NCBI GenBank assembly: GCA_015345905.1
Contig: JADDTR010000003.1
Location: 868,001-932,000, forward strand
Length of the DNA: 64,000 bases
Direction of reading: 5' to 3'
Source: Aotearoamyces nothofagi
Taxonomy: Eukaryota > Ascomycota > Leotiomycetes > Leotiales > Tympanidaceae
The position numbers were made by a program, and so were the translations under genes. Within the stretch, counting starts at the first letter, position 1, and every line of letters begins with the position of its first letter. Positions 12,501-23,880 of the stretch are shown piece after piece. The notes below the pieces were generated by a model. That model searched no databases. It was not told the origin of the DNA and saw only the letters and a list, made by a program, of their open reading frames with translations.

Positions 12501-13876
12501 GACGCAATCCCGTCCCAGGATGAATAAGAGGCACTAGAAGCACGTCTGCTCTTAGGGTTGTCCAAGTGACCTAATCCTCCATTGCTAAGCCCATTCAACT
12601 CTTTCCCCTCCGTAATCAGTGGTAAAGATACTCCATTTGATGCCGATTGCGAGGATTTATAACCTCCGTCCATGTCTCCAACAGCTTCTCCATTTGAAGC
12701 ATTATCAAGGTGCGTATCTACTGCAAAGAAGTCCTGTAGGCGTTCCATATTCGCCGTTGCACTCATTATCACAAGCTTCAGTGGCACACCACCCCTACCG
12801 CTCTTATCACCTCTGACAATATTCCTTAGGAATCCAGTCAGCAGATCGACATCAACACTTCGCTCATGGATCTCATCGACAATAACAGCGCTGTACTTTC
12901 GAAGGTGAGGGTCGCGGAGCAGCTCTTGCAAAAGCATACCCTCTGTGAGGAATTTGATCTTTGTATTTGGCGGCACGCATGAGTCGAACCTGACAGAGTA
13001 TCCAACTTGGTCTGTCTTTGAAAACGGGTGTGCAGTTCCGATGTAAGAGCCAGTCTCCGATGCAACACGGCGAGCCAACGTAGTAGCCGCCACTCTCCTG
13101 GGCTCTGTGATTGCCACTATTCCTCCAACAGTAACATTCTTGTCCCGGCCATCCTTATCGACTACAGTAACACTCTGAGGCTTAAACCAAGGTTCAGTTG
13201 TTAAGAACTGGGGCACCTGCGTACTCTTTCCACTACCTGTTTCACCGACTAGGAGCAGGACATCTGACTGTCGCAGTGACCAACGGATATCCGCCTGATG
13301 TGTCCATATAGGCAATTTCTTCCTACTTACATACAACAGTTGGCTTGTTCTTTTAAGCTTTGGGTCACCTGGTCTTGGTTCCATAGCAGCTGATTCGCTT
13401 CGTGCAGAAGATTTGGGGGAGGTATTTATCAGGCCTTTGCGTCCATTGATAGCTGCCTTGTTAGTACCACTGCGGGGTGCCGCAGTTACCGGGGATGTGT
13501 TAATATCTCCATTTTTGCTAGCCCCAATTACTGAGTTGCCACCTGGGTTACTGCCTGCATAGAAAGTTCGCGGCTCCACGGCAAATTTATCCTTCTTTGT
13601 GTGATTGTCGCCTTTTGTCTGTGTCTCGGAGTTCAGAGCTTGACCACCCCCGTAATCTAATTTCTCAGTGGATGATGAAGAGGTTTCATTGGTGTTCACC
13701 GCTACCTTTGGACTACCATCTCGGCTTCTCTTCAAACTTTGTGACTTCGACGGCCGGCTGTCGTTCTTCTCGGCAACTGCTACAGAGGTTTTGCGTAGCT
13801 CTTGAATGTATTGACCAAGGCCAACAACTGCTTCGCTACTAGTCTCATCGAACTTAGTATGTACGCGTTCCGGCAT
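10937..13876 (-). CDS. DEAH-box RNA helicase, Dhr2/DHX33-like
   Basis: ATP-dependent RNA helicase, most like the nucleolar Dhr2/DHX33 group that acts in 18S rRNA maturation. One exon, 979 residues. The N-terminal 170 residues are low-complexity and basic. Then come GETGSGKST (motif I, about 211-219), TEPRRVAA (Ia), DEIHERSVD (II, about 332), SATANMERL (III), a RecA2 domain with ATNIAETSVTVPG (V) and QRKGRAGR (VI, about 670), a winged helix/ratchet segment and the C-terminal OB-fold. Between the RecA domains lies a non-conserved insert of more than 100 residues, rich in Ser and Gly, with a 12-Asp run encoded by a trinucleotide repeat. The family assignment among DEAH helicases rests on the LPIWTHQ start and overall layout, so Dhr2 is likely but not proved. 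Confidence 0.88.
12463..12500. repeat. CAT/ATG trinucleotide microsatellite inside the helicase gene
   Basis: About 12 perfect CAT units on the + strand. On the coding strand they read as GAT and give the 12-residue Asp run at about residues 459-471 of the helicase. Confidence 0.95.
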
Positions 13877-14930
13877 CTTTCAGGCTCTATTTCGATCTTA
13901 TAGACAGTTGTCGGGCAAAAATGCCAAGATCGTTGTCCGAGTTTCAACTGCTTTAAATCGAGGCCATTCGTAGGATTGTACAGAGAGTAGACAGGCTCGA
14001 CTTATCAGAGAGAAAGAGATTCGAAGAATAGCAGTTAGGGGGGGTTGCTGGGCCTTGTCGATCGGGATTGCCAACCTGAGAGCTGATGATAGCACAGACG
14101 CTCGTAGTTTGTCGTTCCTTCCACCGTTGCTAGAATTACGTGCCTTGCAGATATGTTGAGCAGATTTGTTGAGTACTGTTTCTTTGCCAGACTTGTAGGC
14201 GACGTTGGCAGAGCTTGTCGGGAAGGCCACGGAAACATCAACTGGGCGGCTTCAACCTCATTAATTTTTTAATTTTGACGATACGAATATAATCAGGTAT
14301 CAATTTGGGTGGCCTGGCGGCTTTTGCAGGATCCTAATCGTTATCGGCGGATCTATCCCGCAACAGGCATAGGCCGGACAGTTTATCGTACCTGTCAAAG
14401 AGACAATGCGTAGGGGCCCGAGGATGCCTTGGATGCCTGAGATGTAGCCTTAGAGATTGGAGATTTACCCCTCGTTCGTCAGGCTAGAACTAACGATAGT
14501 GCACCCGAGCTGCCGGCATGGAGCAAGTCGGCGACTGTAGGAGCGGGCACGGGGAACGGGGGACGGGGGACGGTGCACGCAATACGCAGTACGCAGCCCG
14601 AGCATCGAGCACGCAATACCGATTGGATCTCTCACGCAAGAATGATCTACAATGATGCAATACCAGAACACTACAGTATAGTACTACTTCGCTATCAAGT
14701 TCCACACATCGATTGCTCGGCATCCAGAAGGAGTAGCCCAGGGGTCGGCAGACTCGGATTCCAGAGGTGATAGGGCAATTGTGGCTTCATATTTCATATC
14801 ATCATATCCTCATAAATAATGCTTCTCTCCTTCTTTTCTTCTTTCCTTCTCTCCAATTTCCAATTTCCTCTCTCCTAAAGCGCTTGCTTCTCAGCGAAAG
14901 ATACCACCTTCCTCGTTATAAGTTTCCAAC
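13877..14930. promoter_or_regulatory. divergent intergenic region, helicase and dioxygenase
   Basis: About 1 kb between two divergent starts. It holds G-rich words near 14558-14575 (repeated GGGGACGG) and a run of related words containing GCAATACGCAGTACGCAG near 14578-14620. A pyrimidine-rich leader at 14822-14875 lies just before the dioxygenase start. No gene seen. Confidence 0.5.
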
Positions 14931-16242
14931 ATGGCTCCCGCACTCCTTGAAACCCAGCCTACGCCTCCACACGAGCTGCAAAGTTCCGGCAGAAAGGCCG
15001 TGGACCGCAAGATATTCCCAGACGGGATCAAGACTTCTGGACAGCACCCACCATTATACCATCTTCTGAGGCCATACTCGGATTTCCCAAAGGAGATCAC
15101 TGGGCCTACTGTGTGGAAGGCCGAGGATTATGCCGACCACCCAGAGCGTTGGGTCCATGTTTTTAGTGAAGAAGAAATCGACGAGTTGAGCACAGTCTCT
15201 GACCAATTTCTTGCTGCCGGAACCCCATTAACCGGGATTTCTCAAGTAAATCTGCCAACCAGCCTAGTGGTACACATCAACTAACGGCAGTAGGAAACCT
15301 ACAAACTCCCCACCCTTTCGAAATTGCTGGGATCGATTCGGAAAGAGATTCTAGACGGCAAAGGATTTATTCTATTCAAAGGTTTCCCCGTCGAGAAATG
15401 GGGCAATCACAAATCTGCAGTTGCCTACATGGGCCTGGGAACATATCTTGGTTACTTTGTCAGTCAAAACAGTCGTGGACATGTTCTCGGCCATGTCAAG
15501 GATGTTGGCGATGACCCAACGCAGATTGACAGAGTCCGCATTTACAGGACAAATGCTCGGTATGTCATCTCTATTGCTTCTATTTGAATTAAATCATTGC
15601 TAATTTTCTGCAAGTCAATTCTTCCACGTCGATGACTGCGATATCGTCGGCTTGCTCTGCATTGCTCGAGCTCTGGAAGGTGGCGAGTCTGACATTGTTT
15701 CCACCCACCACGTCTGGAACACGCTTCAGAAGGAGCGCCCTGACGTTGCTGAGCTTCTGACGAAGCCGATTTGGTATTTCGACCGCAAGGGTGAGGAGAG
15801 CGTTGGAGAGGAACCATATATCCGCACCAGCGTCTTCTACCTTGAGACCGGAGACAACCCTCGAGTACTTGCCAAATGGGATCCATACTTTGTCAAGTCC
15901 CTCGACCGTTTCTCAAGCAAAGGTATAATCCCAGCATTGTCATCCGAGCAACGGGAGGCTGCGCAGGTCTTGGAAGACACATGCCACCGTCTGCGGTTGC
16001 ACATGATCCTCGAGATTGGCGATATCCAGTTCCTGGGGTCTGGTAACTCGCTGTTCCACGCCCGCACAGCGTATAAGGACTACGCCCCACCAGCCCCAAG
16101 AAGACACCTGATGCGCTTGTGGCTGGCGACGCCAGAGTCTGAGGGAGGATGGAAGCTGCCTTTCCACGACTCGGCGGAGAAGAAGAGAGGCGGGATTCAA
16201 GTCAACGACAACCCACCCGTGTGCCCATTAGATGCAGAGTAG
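14931..16242 (+). CDS. TauD/TfdA-family Fe(II)/2-oxoglutarate dioxygenase
   Basis: Predicted non-heme iron dioxygenase of the TauD/TfdA/gamma-butyrobetaine type, substrate unknown. Exons 14931-15245, 15294-15559 and 15615-16242 (introns 48 and 55 bases) give 402 residues. The metal-binding HxD falls right after the second splice joint, in QFFHVDDCD (His about 198, Asp about 200). The distal ligand is probably the His in SLFHARTAY (about 342), and the 2-oxoglutarate Arg is in RRHLMRLWL (about 361). All three metal ligands are present, so it looks functional. The N-terminus (residues 1-60) resembles fungal members that carry a short Pro-rich lead. Soluble, with no signal peptide. At intron 1 two AG acceptors lie 3 bases apart (15290 and 15293). 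Only the second leaves an open frame, because the first would put TAG in frame. Confidence 0.88.
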
Positions 16243-16309
16243 ATGTATAGATTTATCGAAACAAGGAATACTTTTTGAATTAAATCCACAGTGTATCACC
16301 CTCAATGAA

Positions 16310-16609
16310 TCACATGACAACACACGGGACATCAAACCCAGTCCCCCCTCTGACCCCGGACGTCCCGAATCTCGTTCCATGCTTGATATTCTCAACCATT
16401 CTGATATGATTCATATCATAATTGCCTCTTAAATCGTGCCACGGACACTCGCCCCTTTCTGCCCACCAGCGCGAATGAGGCGACACGGTAGAAGTTCCGC
16501 CGTGGAAGAGGGGGCAGTAATCGAAACCCATTCCGGGTCCGCAGGGGGCTGAAATAGTCATCCACTTATGGCCACATTTGCGGGACTTGAAGAAGTGAGC
16601 TTGGCACAT
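16310..16609 (-). CDS. small Cys/Trp-rich fungal protein of unknown function
   Basis: 99 residues starting MCQAHFFKSRKCGHKWM. Paired Cys and His residues (MCQAHF, KCGHKW, PCGPG, YCPLF, ECPWH) suggest a small zinc-binding fold. The pattern resembles short uncharacterised proteins common in filamentous ascomycetes, but I cannot name a family. It faces the dioxygenase gene tail to tail, 67 bases apart. The region upstream (16610-16815) is open in no conserved frame; a non-coding first exon is possible. Confidence 0.55.
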   Translation of the reverse strand: MCQAHFFKSRKCGHKWMTISAPCGPGMGFDYCPLFHGGTSTVSPHSRWWAERGECPWHDLRGNYDMNHIRMVENIKHGTRFGTSGVRGGTGFDVPCVVM

Positions 16610-17070
16610 GATGGCTGCATATGCGGAGTCTATAGGTGGAGATGGCGAGTCTGTACGACAGTTTCTGTAAGAGGGGGGTAATAGTACCTTGGCAGGCGAG
16701 CTTGATGTAGAATAATCTGCTCAGTGAAAGTGATCATTGTGTGAATGAGAAGTGGTATACAGCTATCATTTATACACAATGAATGCCCCAGAAGCCACTG
16801 ACTCACCGCCACCACGTCATAGTCCTATATCACATTGTGAATCAGACCCAGCAGTTAATATCGCAGCGAACCCCATAAATGCCATTCTCGTATCTGATAC
16901 ATCCCAATTCCGATATATATACACACGGCGCCAGTTTCATTCTATGACTCCGAATCGTTTCCCTCTTGTTTGGCCTTCTGTATCGCTTGCATCAGCTCGT
17001 AGAGCTGGCCTAGTTGTTGATCTGGCACGACGCACAGGTTAGATGGGTAGCTCTAGAAAGCAAACGAGCG

Positions 17071-17492
17071 TCACGAACCACTCATCTTGTCAACTTTCAA
17101 AGGGTCCATCCTCTCCCCAATCCACTCGTCACCTTCCAATTTCTGTGCGTACATCTGCCACTCTGTCAGGAATCCAATCTGTGTTTGCCAGTTAGCAACT
17201 CATCCCGTCCCTGCCCCGTGCTGCCCTCTTCGCCTTTTCGGGATGCAGCTTCATGGCGTCCTAAACGTACAATGTGCACTGGGTTTTCCACGTCTCGGTG
17301 CGCCCTAAACTCGCTCTTGATATATTCGTCCCCTAGCAGCCTCATATCCCGGGGCAGGTGTTTCCGATGTGCTCGGAGCAGTCGTCTGTATAGGGGAATC
17401 GGGGGCAACAATGCCATCGGCGCAGGCTTCAGTCCCCTCGTCGTGCCTACCGCTGTAGGCGTCGCCATCAACAAGCGCGGGTGCAACCTCAT
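17071..17492 (-). CDS. SDHAF3/Acn9-like succinate dehydrogenase assembly factor
   Basis: Mitochondrial matrix LYR-family chaperone that helps mature the iron-sulfur subunit of complex II. Exons 17492-17271 and 17178-17071 (92-base intron) give 109 residues. [15 protein letters not shown] is the LYR motif region. [17 protein letters not shown] is the conserved core, and the joint [14 protein letters not shown] restores the family C-terminal block, which then reads [20 protein letters not shown]. The basic N-terminus fits a targeting peptide. ATG 17492 was chosen. An in-frame ATG at 17573 would add 27 residues and also looks usable. Confidence 0.85.
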
Positions 17493-17715
17493 GGCAAATC
17501 CCAATTGCGTCGTCTGCAGCAAATCAACATGCAGCACAGGAAGAGCCGGAAGGGAGAGGCTACGGGTGATCATTGCTCGTCATCGAGCTCGGCAAAGCTT
17601 GGTCCCGTCTCCGAAATTCTCAGCCTCGCGGCGAGGCACGAAATCTTCGCACGCCCCGATTGGAGCAAGGGTCCCAGGGAAAGGATCGAGGTTGGGAACC
17701 CCCCTGAGAGAGGCC
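17493..17715. promoter_or_regulatory. short divergent promoter, SDHAF3 and Mtq2
   Basis: Only 223 bases separate the two ATGs. Both strands are open through part of it, which makes both start choices less certain. Confidence 0.5.
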
Positions 17716-18525
17716 ATGCTACCCACGCCCGACACGAGCCATGTAGCTTTCGATCGCATCTACGAGCCCGCCGAAGACTCGTATCTGCTGCTCGACACCC
17801 TCTCTTCCGCCGGCGAGACGGCCTTCCTCACGTCACGTTTCGGGCTCCGACCTCCTCATGCGCCAGAGCATCAGGGTCTTGCGAGCAGCACCGGCAGTCC
17901 CTCGCCGTCTCCGATAGTGGCTGAGATAGGTACCGGGTCGGGCGTCGTACTCGCCTTTGTCAACGCGCACGCAGATGTCATCTTTGGCCGGAACGATGTC
18001 CTCACCCTCGGGGTCGATGTAAACAGTCATGCCTGCCGTGCAACAGAGGAGACTGTCAAGATAGCCGCTCGAGAACAGGTGGGCCAGGGGAAGTCTCACG
18101 GGCATTACATCGGCAATATCGTTGGAGACCTAACGACTCCGCTACAGGCAGGTATTGTGGATGTCTTGATCTTCAATCCGCCTTATGTCCCCACGCCTGA
18201 ACTCCCAGACCTGCCCGGGGCTGGAGAAAATGAAGCGTATGCTGGCAAGTCCTCATACGAGAATGATTCGCATCTGCTTTCTCTCTCTTATGCCGGCGGA
18301 GCAGACGGTATGGAGACCACGAATCGGCTGTTGGAATCTCTTCCAGAGACGCTTAGCACCAGAGGAGTTGCATATATTCTACTATGTGCACAGAACAAGC
18401 CAGACGTTGTGAAAGCACAGATCGGGCAGTGGGGGGATGGATGGAGGGTCGAGACAGTAGGAAGCAGTGGCAGGAAAGCGGGATGGGAGAAGTTACAGAT
18501 TATCAAGATTTGGAGGGGTCAGTAG
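17716..18525 (+). CDS. Mtq2/HemK2-like glutamine methyltransferase
   Basis: SAM-dependent N5-glutamine methyltransferase of the HemK2/N6AMT1/Mtq2 type, which methylates the GGQ motif of release factor eRF1 together with Trm112. 269 residues, single exon. It starts MLPTPDTSH, followed by the family block IYEPAEDSYLLLD. The SAM loop is AEIGTGSGVV and the catalytic motif is NPPYVPT. The frame stays open upstream to 17014, but that stretch overlaps SDHAF3 on the other strand and has no family similarity, so I start at 17716. Confidence 0.9.
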   Translation: MLPTPDTSHVAFDRIYEPAEDSYLLLDTLSSAGETAFLTSRFGLRPPHAPEHQGLASSTGSPSPSPIVAEIGTGSGVVLAFVNAHADVIFGRNDVLTLGVDVNSHACRATEETVKIAAREQVGQGKSHGHYIGNIVGDLTTPLQAGIVDVLIFNPPYVPTPELPDLPGAGENEAYAGKSSYENDSHLLSLSYAGGADGMETTNRLLESLPETLSTRGVAYILLCAQNKPDVVKAQIGQWGDGWRVETVGSSGRKAGWEKLQIIKIWRGQ

Positions 18526-18749
18526 GTTACAAAATGATTTATGAGAGCATACATATGACGGGAAATATGGACAAATGCAACTATCTGATTAATCTGCAAG
18601 ATACCTGGTTTGACTTTTATCCATAACGCCAACTGCTCGTGTGCCATGCAAATTCTCCACAGCAGCAATCCTTCTTCCTTAAAAGTAACCCAAGGTTCAT
18701 CCCAATGAATTGATCATGTCCTTCCCCCCAGCCTTCGTTTAAATTACAC

Positions 18750-19316
18750 TTAGAATCCTCTTCCACCTCCACGGCCACCACCCCTTCCGCCTCCACTTCC
18801 ACCTCTGAAGCCACCTCTGCCTCTTCCTCTCGGTCCGCCGCGTCCACCTCTGACAGCACCACGATCTGCGACCTCCTTCCGTGCCTTGTTCTTTGGCTTC
18901 GGTGCATCATCAATGAGTAGGGTATCCAACGGTAGCGAGTCGGGCAGGATGTAATATCTGATAGTCGAACCCCTGAGATTGATCGTATCGAGCGAGATGG
19001 GGTCGCGACCGCGCTGCGTCATCTTGACTGTGCGCAGTGCGGTGTTCATTTGCGGTGAGACAGATGTGATGGTCCCGTGGATGATAGTGCCTGCAATCGT
19101 TAGGAAGCGGTTCTACGTGACGAAACAAAGTCGCATAACTGGGAGCATACCATTCTTAAGCTCTATTGTGACTGTCTCGTTCGCGCACTTCATGAGAAAC
19201 CTATCACAGGGGGGATTGTCAGTCGGGATTCTTTGGAGGGAGCCTTCAGAAAAACGGCTCAGCTTGTGCTGTGATGGCGCTGGTTGAGCAGGGCCAGCTT
19301 ACCTGACGAGCTTCAT
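18750..19316 (-). CDS. small nuclear ribonucleoprotein SmD1
   Basis: Core Sm protein of the spliceosomal snRNP ring. Exons 19316-19303 (14 bases), 19200-19151 and 19090-18750 give 134 residues; introns are 102 and 60 bases. Sm1 spans [17 protein letters not shown] to INTALRTV-like sequence (here [12 protein letters not shown]). Sm2 is [15 protein letters not shown]. The tail is a long GRG/GGR repeat, the usual arginine-methylated SmD1 C-terminus. The first exon encodes only MKLVR less one base. Confidence 0.93.
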
Positions 19317-19731
19317 GTTGGCGGTCGTCTGTTAATGCCAGTGTGGATGTGGTAGTTGCGGGTTGCAGGACTTCGGTGGGTGTCCTGGCGCGTATGACTT
19401 TCGACTCTCCTTGCAATTGTGTGAGGCTCTTCTCATCGCGAACATTTTGGAGCGAAGCTAGAGCTAATTAAATGCGGCCTCAGGCACAAATGTATATGAT
19501 CAAACACGTGCCTTATATCAAGACTAATCGTCACAGAACCCAGATAAAGACGGGCACAGGATATGCAGATAATCTTAAGATTGCCCAGGGAGAGTGGTGT
19601 CTCTAAAACGCTATGTACAGTGGTATTGAGAAACCCGCCAAAAATTCCGGTATCGCTGTTCTAGAAATCTAACACCAACCCTAACCGTGCTAAACGCTTC
19701 GTGAATTCATAAAGACATGCTATATCCCCTC
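19317..19731. other. intergenic, upstream of SmD1
   Basis: Promoter side of SmD1 and 3' side of the Pkr1-like gene. No coding signal seen. Confidence 0.5.
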
Positions 19732-20181
19732 CTACTTGTCCTTTCCATTCTCGGATACCTTCTCCCATTCGTCCTCCGTGCTGGCCTCGCTCTTATTGCC
19801 TCCAGGGCTCCCCCTCGGCCTCAGCTCCTTTAGACTCCCTGCCACCTCCGTGACCTCTATGTCTTTACTGCTCGTCCCGCCTGTGTCCACTACTGTCTCT
19901 CCCTCGGTATCGCTGTCGCTAGTTGCAGCCTCGGCTGCTTTCTTCTTGGCTTCCTCCGCAGCCTGTGATATCTGAAGCTCTGTGACGAACCAGTTGATGC
20001 TCCACCAGAGGCCGGCGCATAAGAATGATAGGATCAGGAAGTGGACGCTGTATGTCGCGACGAGGAGGGCGAGCAGCACGATCTGTAGGGCTGCGAAAGA
20101 GATGTTCGTTGCGACCAGGAGACTTGGAGTGGGCCCTGGTGTGAATATGGAATTCACGAGATCGGTGAAGAACGCTGCCAT
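19732..20181 (-). CDS. Pkr1-like V-ATPase assembly factor
   Basis: Small ER membrane protein expected to help assemble the V-ATPase V0 sector. 149 residues from ATG 20181. The family start FFTDLVNSIFTPG is followed by two hydrophobic helices (about 23-46 and 48-66, around LLALLVATYSVHFLILSF). A charged cytosolic tail follows, rich in Ala, Glu, Ser and Asp and ending KVSENGKDK. An in-frame ATG at 20283 would add 34 residues but lies outside the conserved start. Confidence 0.85.
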   Translation of the reverse strand: MAAFFTDLVNSIFTPGPTPSLLVATNISFAALQIVLLALLVATYSVHFLILSFLCAGLWWSINWFVTELQISQAAEEAKKKAAEAATSDSDTEGETVVDTGGTSSKDIEVTEVAGSLKELRPRGSPGGNKSEASTEDEWEKVSENGKDK

Positions 20182-20880
20182 GTTGGCTATCGGTGCGCGT
20201 GTTATAGTATGCAGCAAGTAGGTGATGTATGTACAGTACAGAGTTGAGTTGCGCTGCCAGAATATAAATGACGCATTCTTCATGAGGTGGGGGGGGAGCG
20301 GGTACCTTAAGACAACTTGCGGTGTAATGAACAGCTATGCCTGCACTTCCTAGATCTTCATGATCGAATGTAAAGATGACAGATAACGCATACGTGTGGC
20401 TATACGTGTTATTTTATTGTATTCTTGAAGCCAGATTTTAATGCGGCCCTGAAGTGTGCTTTAGGATTCACGACGATGCGAACGCGTCTGACCTCACCAT
20501 GCATTGCCTGGCTGTTCGCTACGGCGGCCCAGATTCAACCTTGTATCAAATATACGTGATAGGGCATACGGCTTCAAGGGGACCTCAGGCTACTGATTTG
20601 AGACATTATTAGGCAGCACTGTGAATATGTCAGTATCTATGGGTCGTTCACACACAGTAACTACGTTGCGCAACTTACTATACTTGTCATCAAATTTTGA
20701 GAGTAGTGAAGGCTGCTGAGCACATCAAAATAAAGGATATCTTCTTCGTTGCGATCGCCATTATGTACAGTCTATTCTGAGTTTTTCATCCAGATATATT
20801 TTACCAGTATGCAGTTATCAAACGCTATTTCCCCCATGTTCAGTACGCCAGAATAGCCATCTACTTAGACGCCAGTTTTC
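20182..20880. other. intergenic, between two minus-strand genes
   Basis: About 700 AT-leaning bases with no credible reading frame. It should hold the Pkr1-like promoter and the 3' UTR of the F-box gene. A G-run of nine lies near 20288-20297. Confidence 0.5.
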
Positions 20881-23834
20881 TCAAAGTCTCATATGCCTGG
20901 CCTTAAAAATAGCCACCTTGTCGTCATAGAACAATATCTCTCTTAATCTCAAAGAGATCTTGGACCGTTCATCTTCGGAACTTCCAGCAGACTCCATGTC
21001 GGAGTCACCTTGATCTGAATGATCATATTCCACCCCATCAGCTTCGACGGCTTCAGTGGCTGTTCCGTCATTATCTTCTTCTTCCTCGTCCTCCTCATCC
21101 TCCTCGCCCTCCCCGTCCACTTCTTCATCGCTCCCATCTCCATCTTCATCTTCCTCGTCGTCCGTAGAATGATCAACTAGCTCTGCATTAATACCGCTCA
21201 CATGTTGATCCAGTGATGAACGAGCCTCATCATGAGGTCTGTTTTCCAAGATCTCGAAGCACTTGTTTGATACACCTAGATAACAGAGCTCAATTTCGGA
21301 GCGCAAGAAAACCATGTCAACCACCTGTAATGCCAGTTCTCGTGGATCATATGATGGGGTCACGTGGTCCGCTATAAAAGGCAGGTTCAGTGACCGCAAA
21401 GTAGGGATCTGCGGAAGTCTGCGTAGGAAGAAGTGCTAAATATGGTATGTGGTGGTTAGTAATAGGACAACGACACTAGCCTGAATGGTTTTGACATACC
21501 CAATCCTTGTATTCAATAGCTACACTCAGTTCCCTGAGACTGCTCATACTTCCACTTGTGATATATGCCAGAACGTCATGAGTCAGTACCCAGGTCCTCC
21601 ACCGCGTACTGTCTGTAGAGGTCGGGCCTTTGGGTATCCTGTCTGACGAATCAATCAGTAGCTTCTTCAAACTCCGGCGATGCCGTCGCAAAGGTCCACG
21701 ATAAATAGCATCGATAGTTACAGTTGATGCTGTCGTCTTTCGTCGATCTTGCAGGAACAGCACCTCAAGTGTGTTCGGTGCTAAGGTCTCTTTCAAAAAT
21801 GCTACCAGTGCCGGGGTCGCAACATCCGTATGAATCTTCTTCAGATTCAGCTGGTAGTCCATAGGTATGGCATTCGATTTTGAGCCAAAAGTCGAAGATA
21901 TGGTGTGTCGTACAAAGGAAGAGTTCGCCGTCGCAGAAGTTGAGTTGACTTGAGGTTGAAAATGCCTTCGGAGCATTTTCCAGAGGCTTTCATGATATGC
22001 ACAATCAAGAATCGTGAGCGACGTTATCATTGACCAGTCGAAGGCTTTTTGAAGCACAACTATTGACAGAGGTACTCGCTCTAACTCCAGTACTCGCAAT
22101 TTCAGCTTTCCATCGAGGTATTTTCTATCCTTTGAGGTTGCTTCATCCGTTCCCATTTGCAAGGGCACCTTTCCTGGACTTTGTCGTTGAGCATGTACTA
22201 GGTTCGGGACTTGTGAGAGATCAAGCTGGGGTATTTCCACGGCTGGTGATATAATGTTCGAAGATACGTTCAGTTCAGCGTCGGTTGGGTCATTGGAAAG
22301 GGGTTCGTCTTCCTCATTAGAGGGTGAAGCATGGGTGTAAACTATGGACGGCGATGCCACTATCTCAGAAGGTTCAATGTCTTGTGCAGTTTCGACATTA
22401 TTGGTATCTTGGGCCTCAACAGATGCTCCATGGTGGGCTAGTTGCGAAGCTGCAGGTGGATCGGCTGGTGCTGATGGAATGTGCTCGGTGGTTATTGCAG
22501 GTGTGCACTGCTTAGGACGTAGAGACAGCTTTGATTTTTTGCGAATATCATATACTCGTCCTAATAGAACGCCTAAGACACCTCCCAATCGCTTCTCCCC
22601 AATTTTATTTGGCGCACCAGTCCATTTGGCACTGTGATCCACTTGCTGGAGGCCCGGCCCGTCCCATGCAAGTACGAATTCCCGAGCGTGGGCCTTCTTA
22701 GAGATTCCCACTCGTAACTCCTGCAGTATGTCCTTTGACTTTTCAATCAGGATACTCATCTCATCCAGATATGCAAGCTCATCGATATCCAAAACGCTCA
22801 GTGATTTTAATGGTGGCAATATAGACAGAGTAGGGCACTCCACGCGATTATGAGAGTCATGGTGGCTTCCTGACATATCGAAGCTCTGAGATGTTGTGCT
22901 ATTGTCATCAGGTATCATTATACCTATTGGTGACACTACACTTCCTACTAGGTTGTGTACTGGTGAAGTCGGGTTTGAATTATTTCCTATAGGGGATGGC
23001 TCTTCCGCAAATGAGTTGTCGTGCCATCGAACTAAAACGCGTTCCAGACGGCATTCACCTAGGGGACTTTTGTGTTGCAAAGAAGACAGGGCTAACCAGA
23101 CATCTCTCACTACCCCTGTAGGCATGTCCCATATGAAAGTCTCCAGATTTATCATCCGCGCCACAGCAAGAGCTACTAGCGTGCCTAGCATTTTGCCGCT
23201 CTCTTTCGTTATCATATATTCTTGAACCCATTCTGCTGGCCCATTGCCCAGAGAAAACTTCCGTGTGAACTGGGTATAGTGATTCCCTAGCCGCCTCTGC
23301 ACAAGGGCACTACTTTCTAAGCCACCAAACGAATTTCGAGAACCACATTTCGTACATGTGAATGATTGCCCATTTGATTGGGATAAGTGCGTATTATGAA
23401 TCGAGCCTTGTTCGAAAACATCTTGTCCCATCACCAAAGTTGCCAGACCGTATGTCAGTGCATCTACGCCCGTCCGAGATTCAGATGTGGAAGTTGAGTC
23501 TGGCCAGACAATATCAAACCGAGAATAAATATGAGGTATGGCGAGGTTGTGAAGAGCAGAATGAGTGAGAGCGAGAGCGGTAAGGTCGTTGGTATGTGTA
23601 ACCTACAGGACCGTTCAGTTAGTTAAATCAGTAATGATAATTGATTTCATAGAAGCTTACCTCCTTTACAATCTCCTTTAAGATGTCCATAGGTAAATCC
23701 AAGAGCTGGAGAGGCCCTTTCTTTTGAGCTACTGCCGTCCATTCTTCCTCCTTCTCCTTTAATAATTTCGAGATCTTCCTCCGCACCGTTGCCTCACCAC
23801 TAAGCCCTCTATCACTATTTACAGAGTCCAACAT
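20881..23834 (-). CDS. large F-box protein with acidic C-terminal stretch
   Basis: Exons 23834-23661, 23602-21500 and 21435-20881 (introns 58 and 64 bases, both phase 0) give 943 residues. A degenerate F-box spans about 41-90 (LQLLDLPMDILKEIVKE, then ALALTHSALHNLAIPHIYS). It is followed by a CxxC pair (FTCTKCGSRN, about 125-135), scattered leucine-rich segments such as LKSLSVLDIDEL, and a Ser/Pro-rich middle. After the last splice joint comes an almost pure Asp/Glu run (about residues 840-885) and a short basic end. It is probably a substrate adaptor of an SCF ubiquitin ligase, with no target suggested by sequence. The C-terminal exon joins cleanly at DW/HFFLRRLPQIPTLRSL. Confidence 0.75.
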
Positions 23835-23880
23835 TGTTGCAGTCAGCCCATCGATGGCACTTGGAGTTCATCTGGTGGCG

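Noticed and set aside
17014-17715. N-terminal extension of Mtq2
   Set aside because: No family similarity, and it is antisense to SDHAF3 exons that splice into a good family match.
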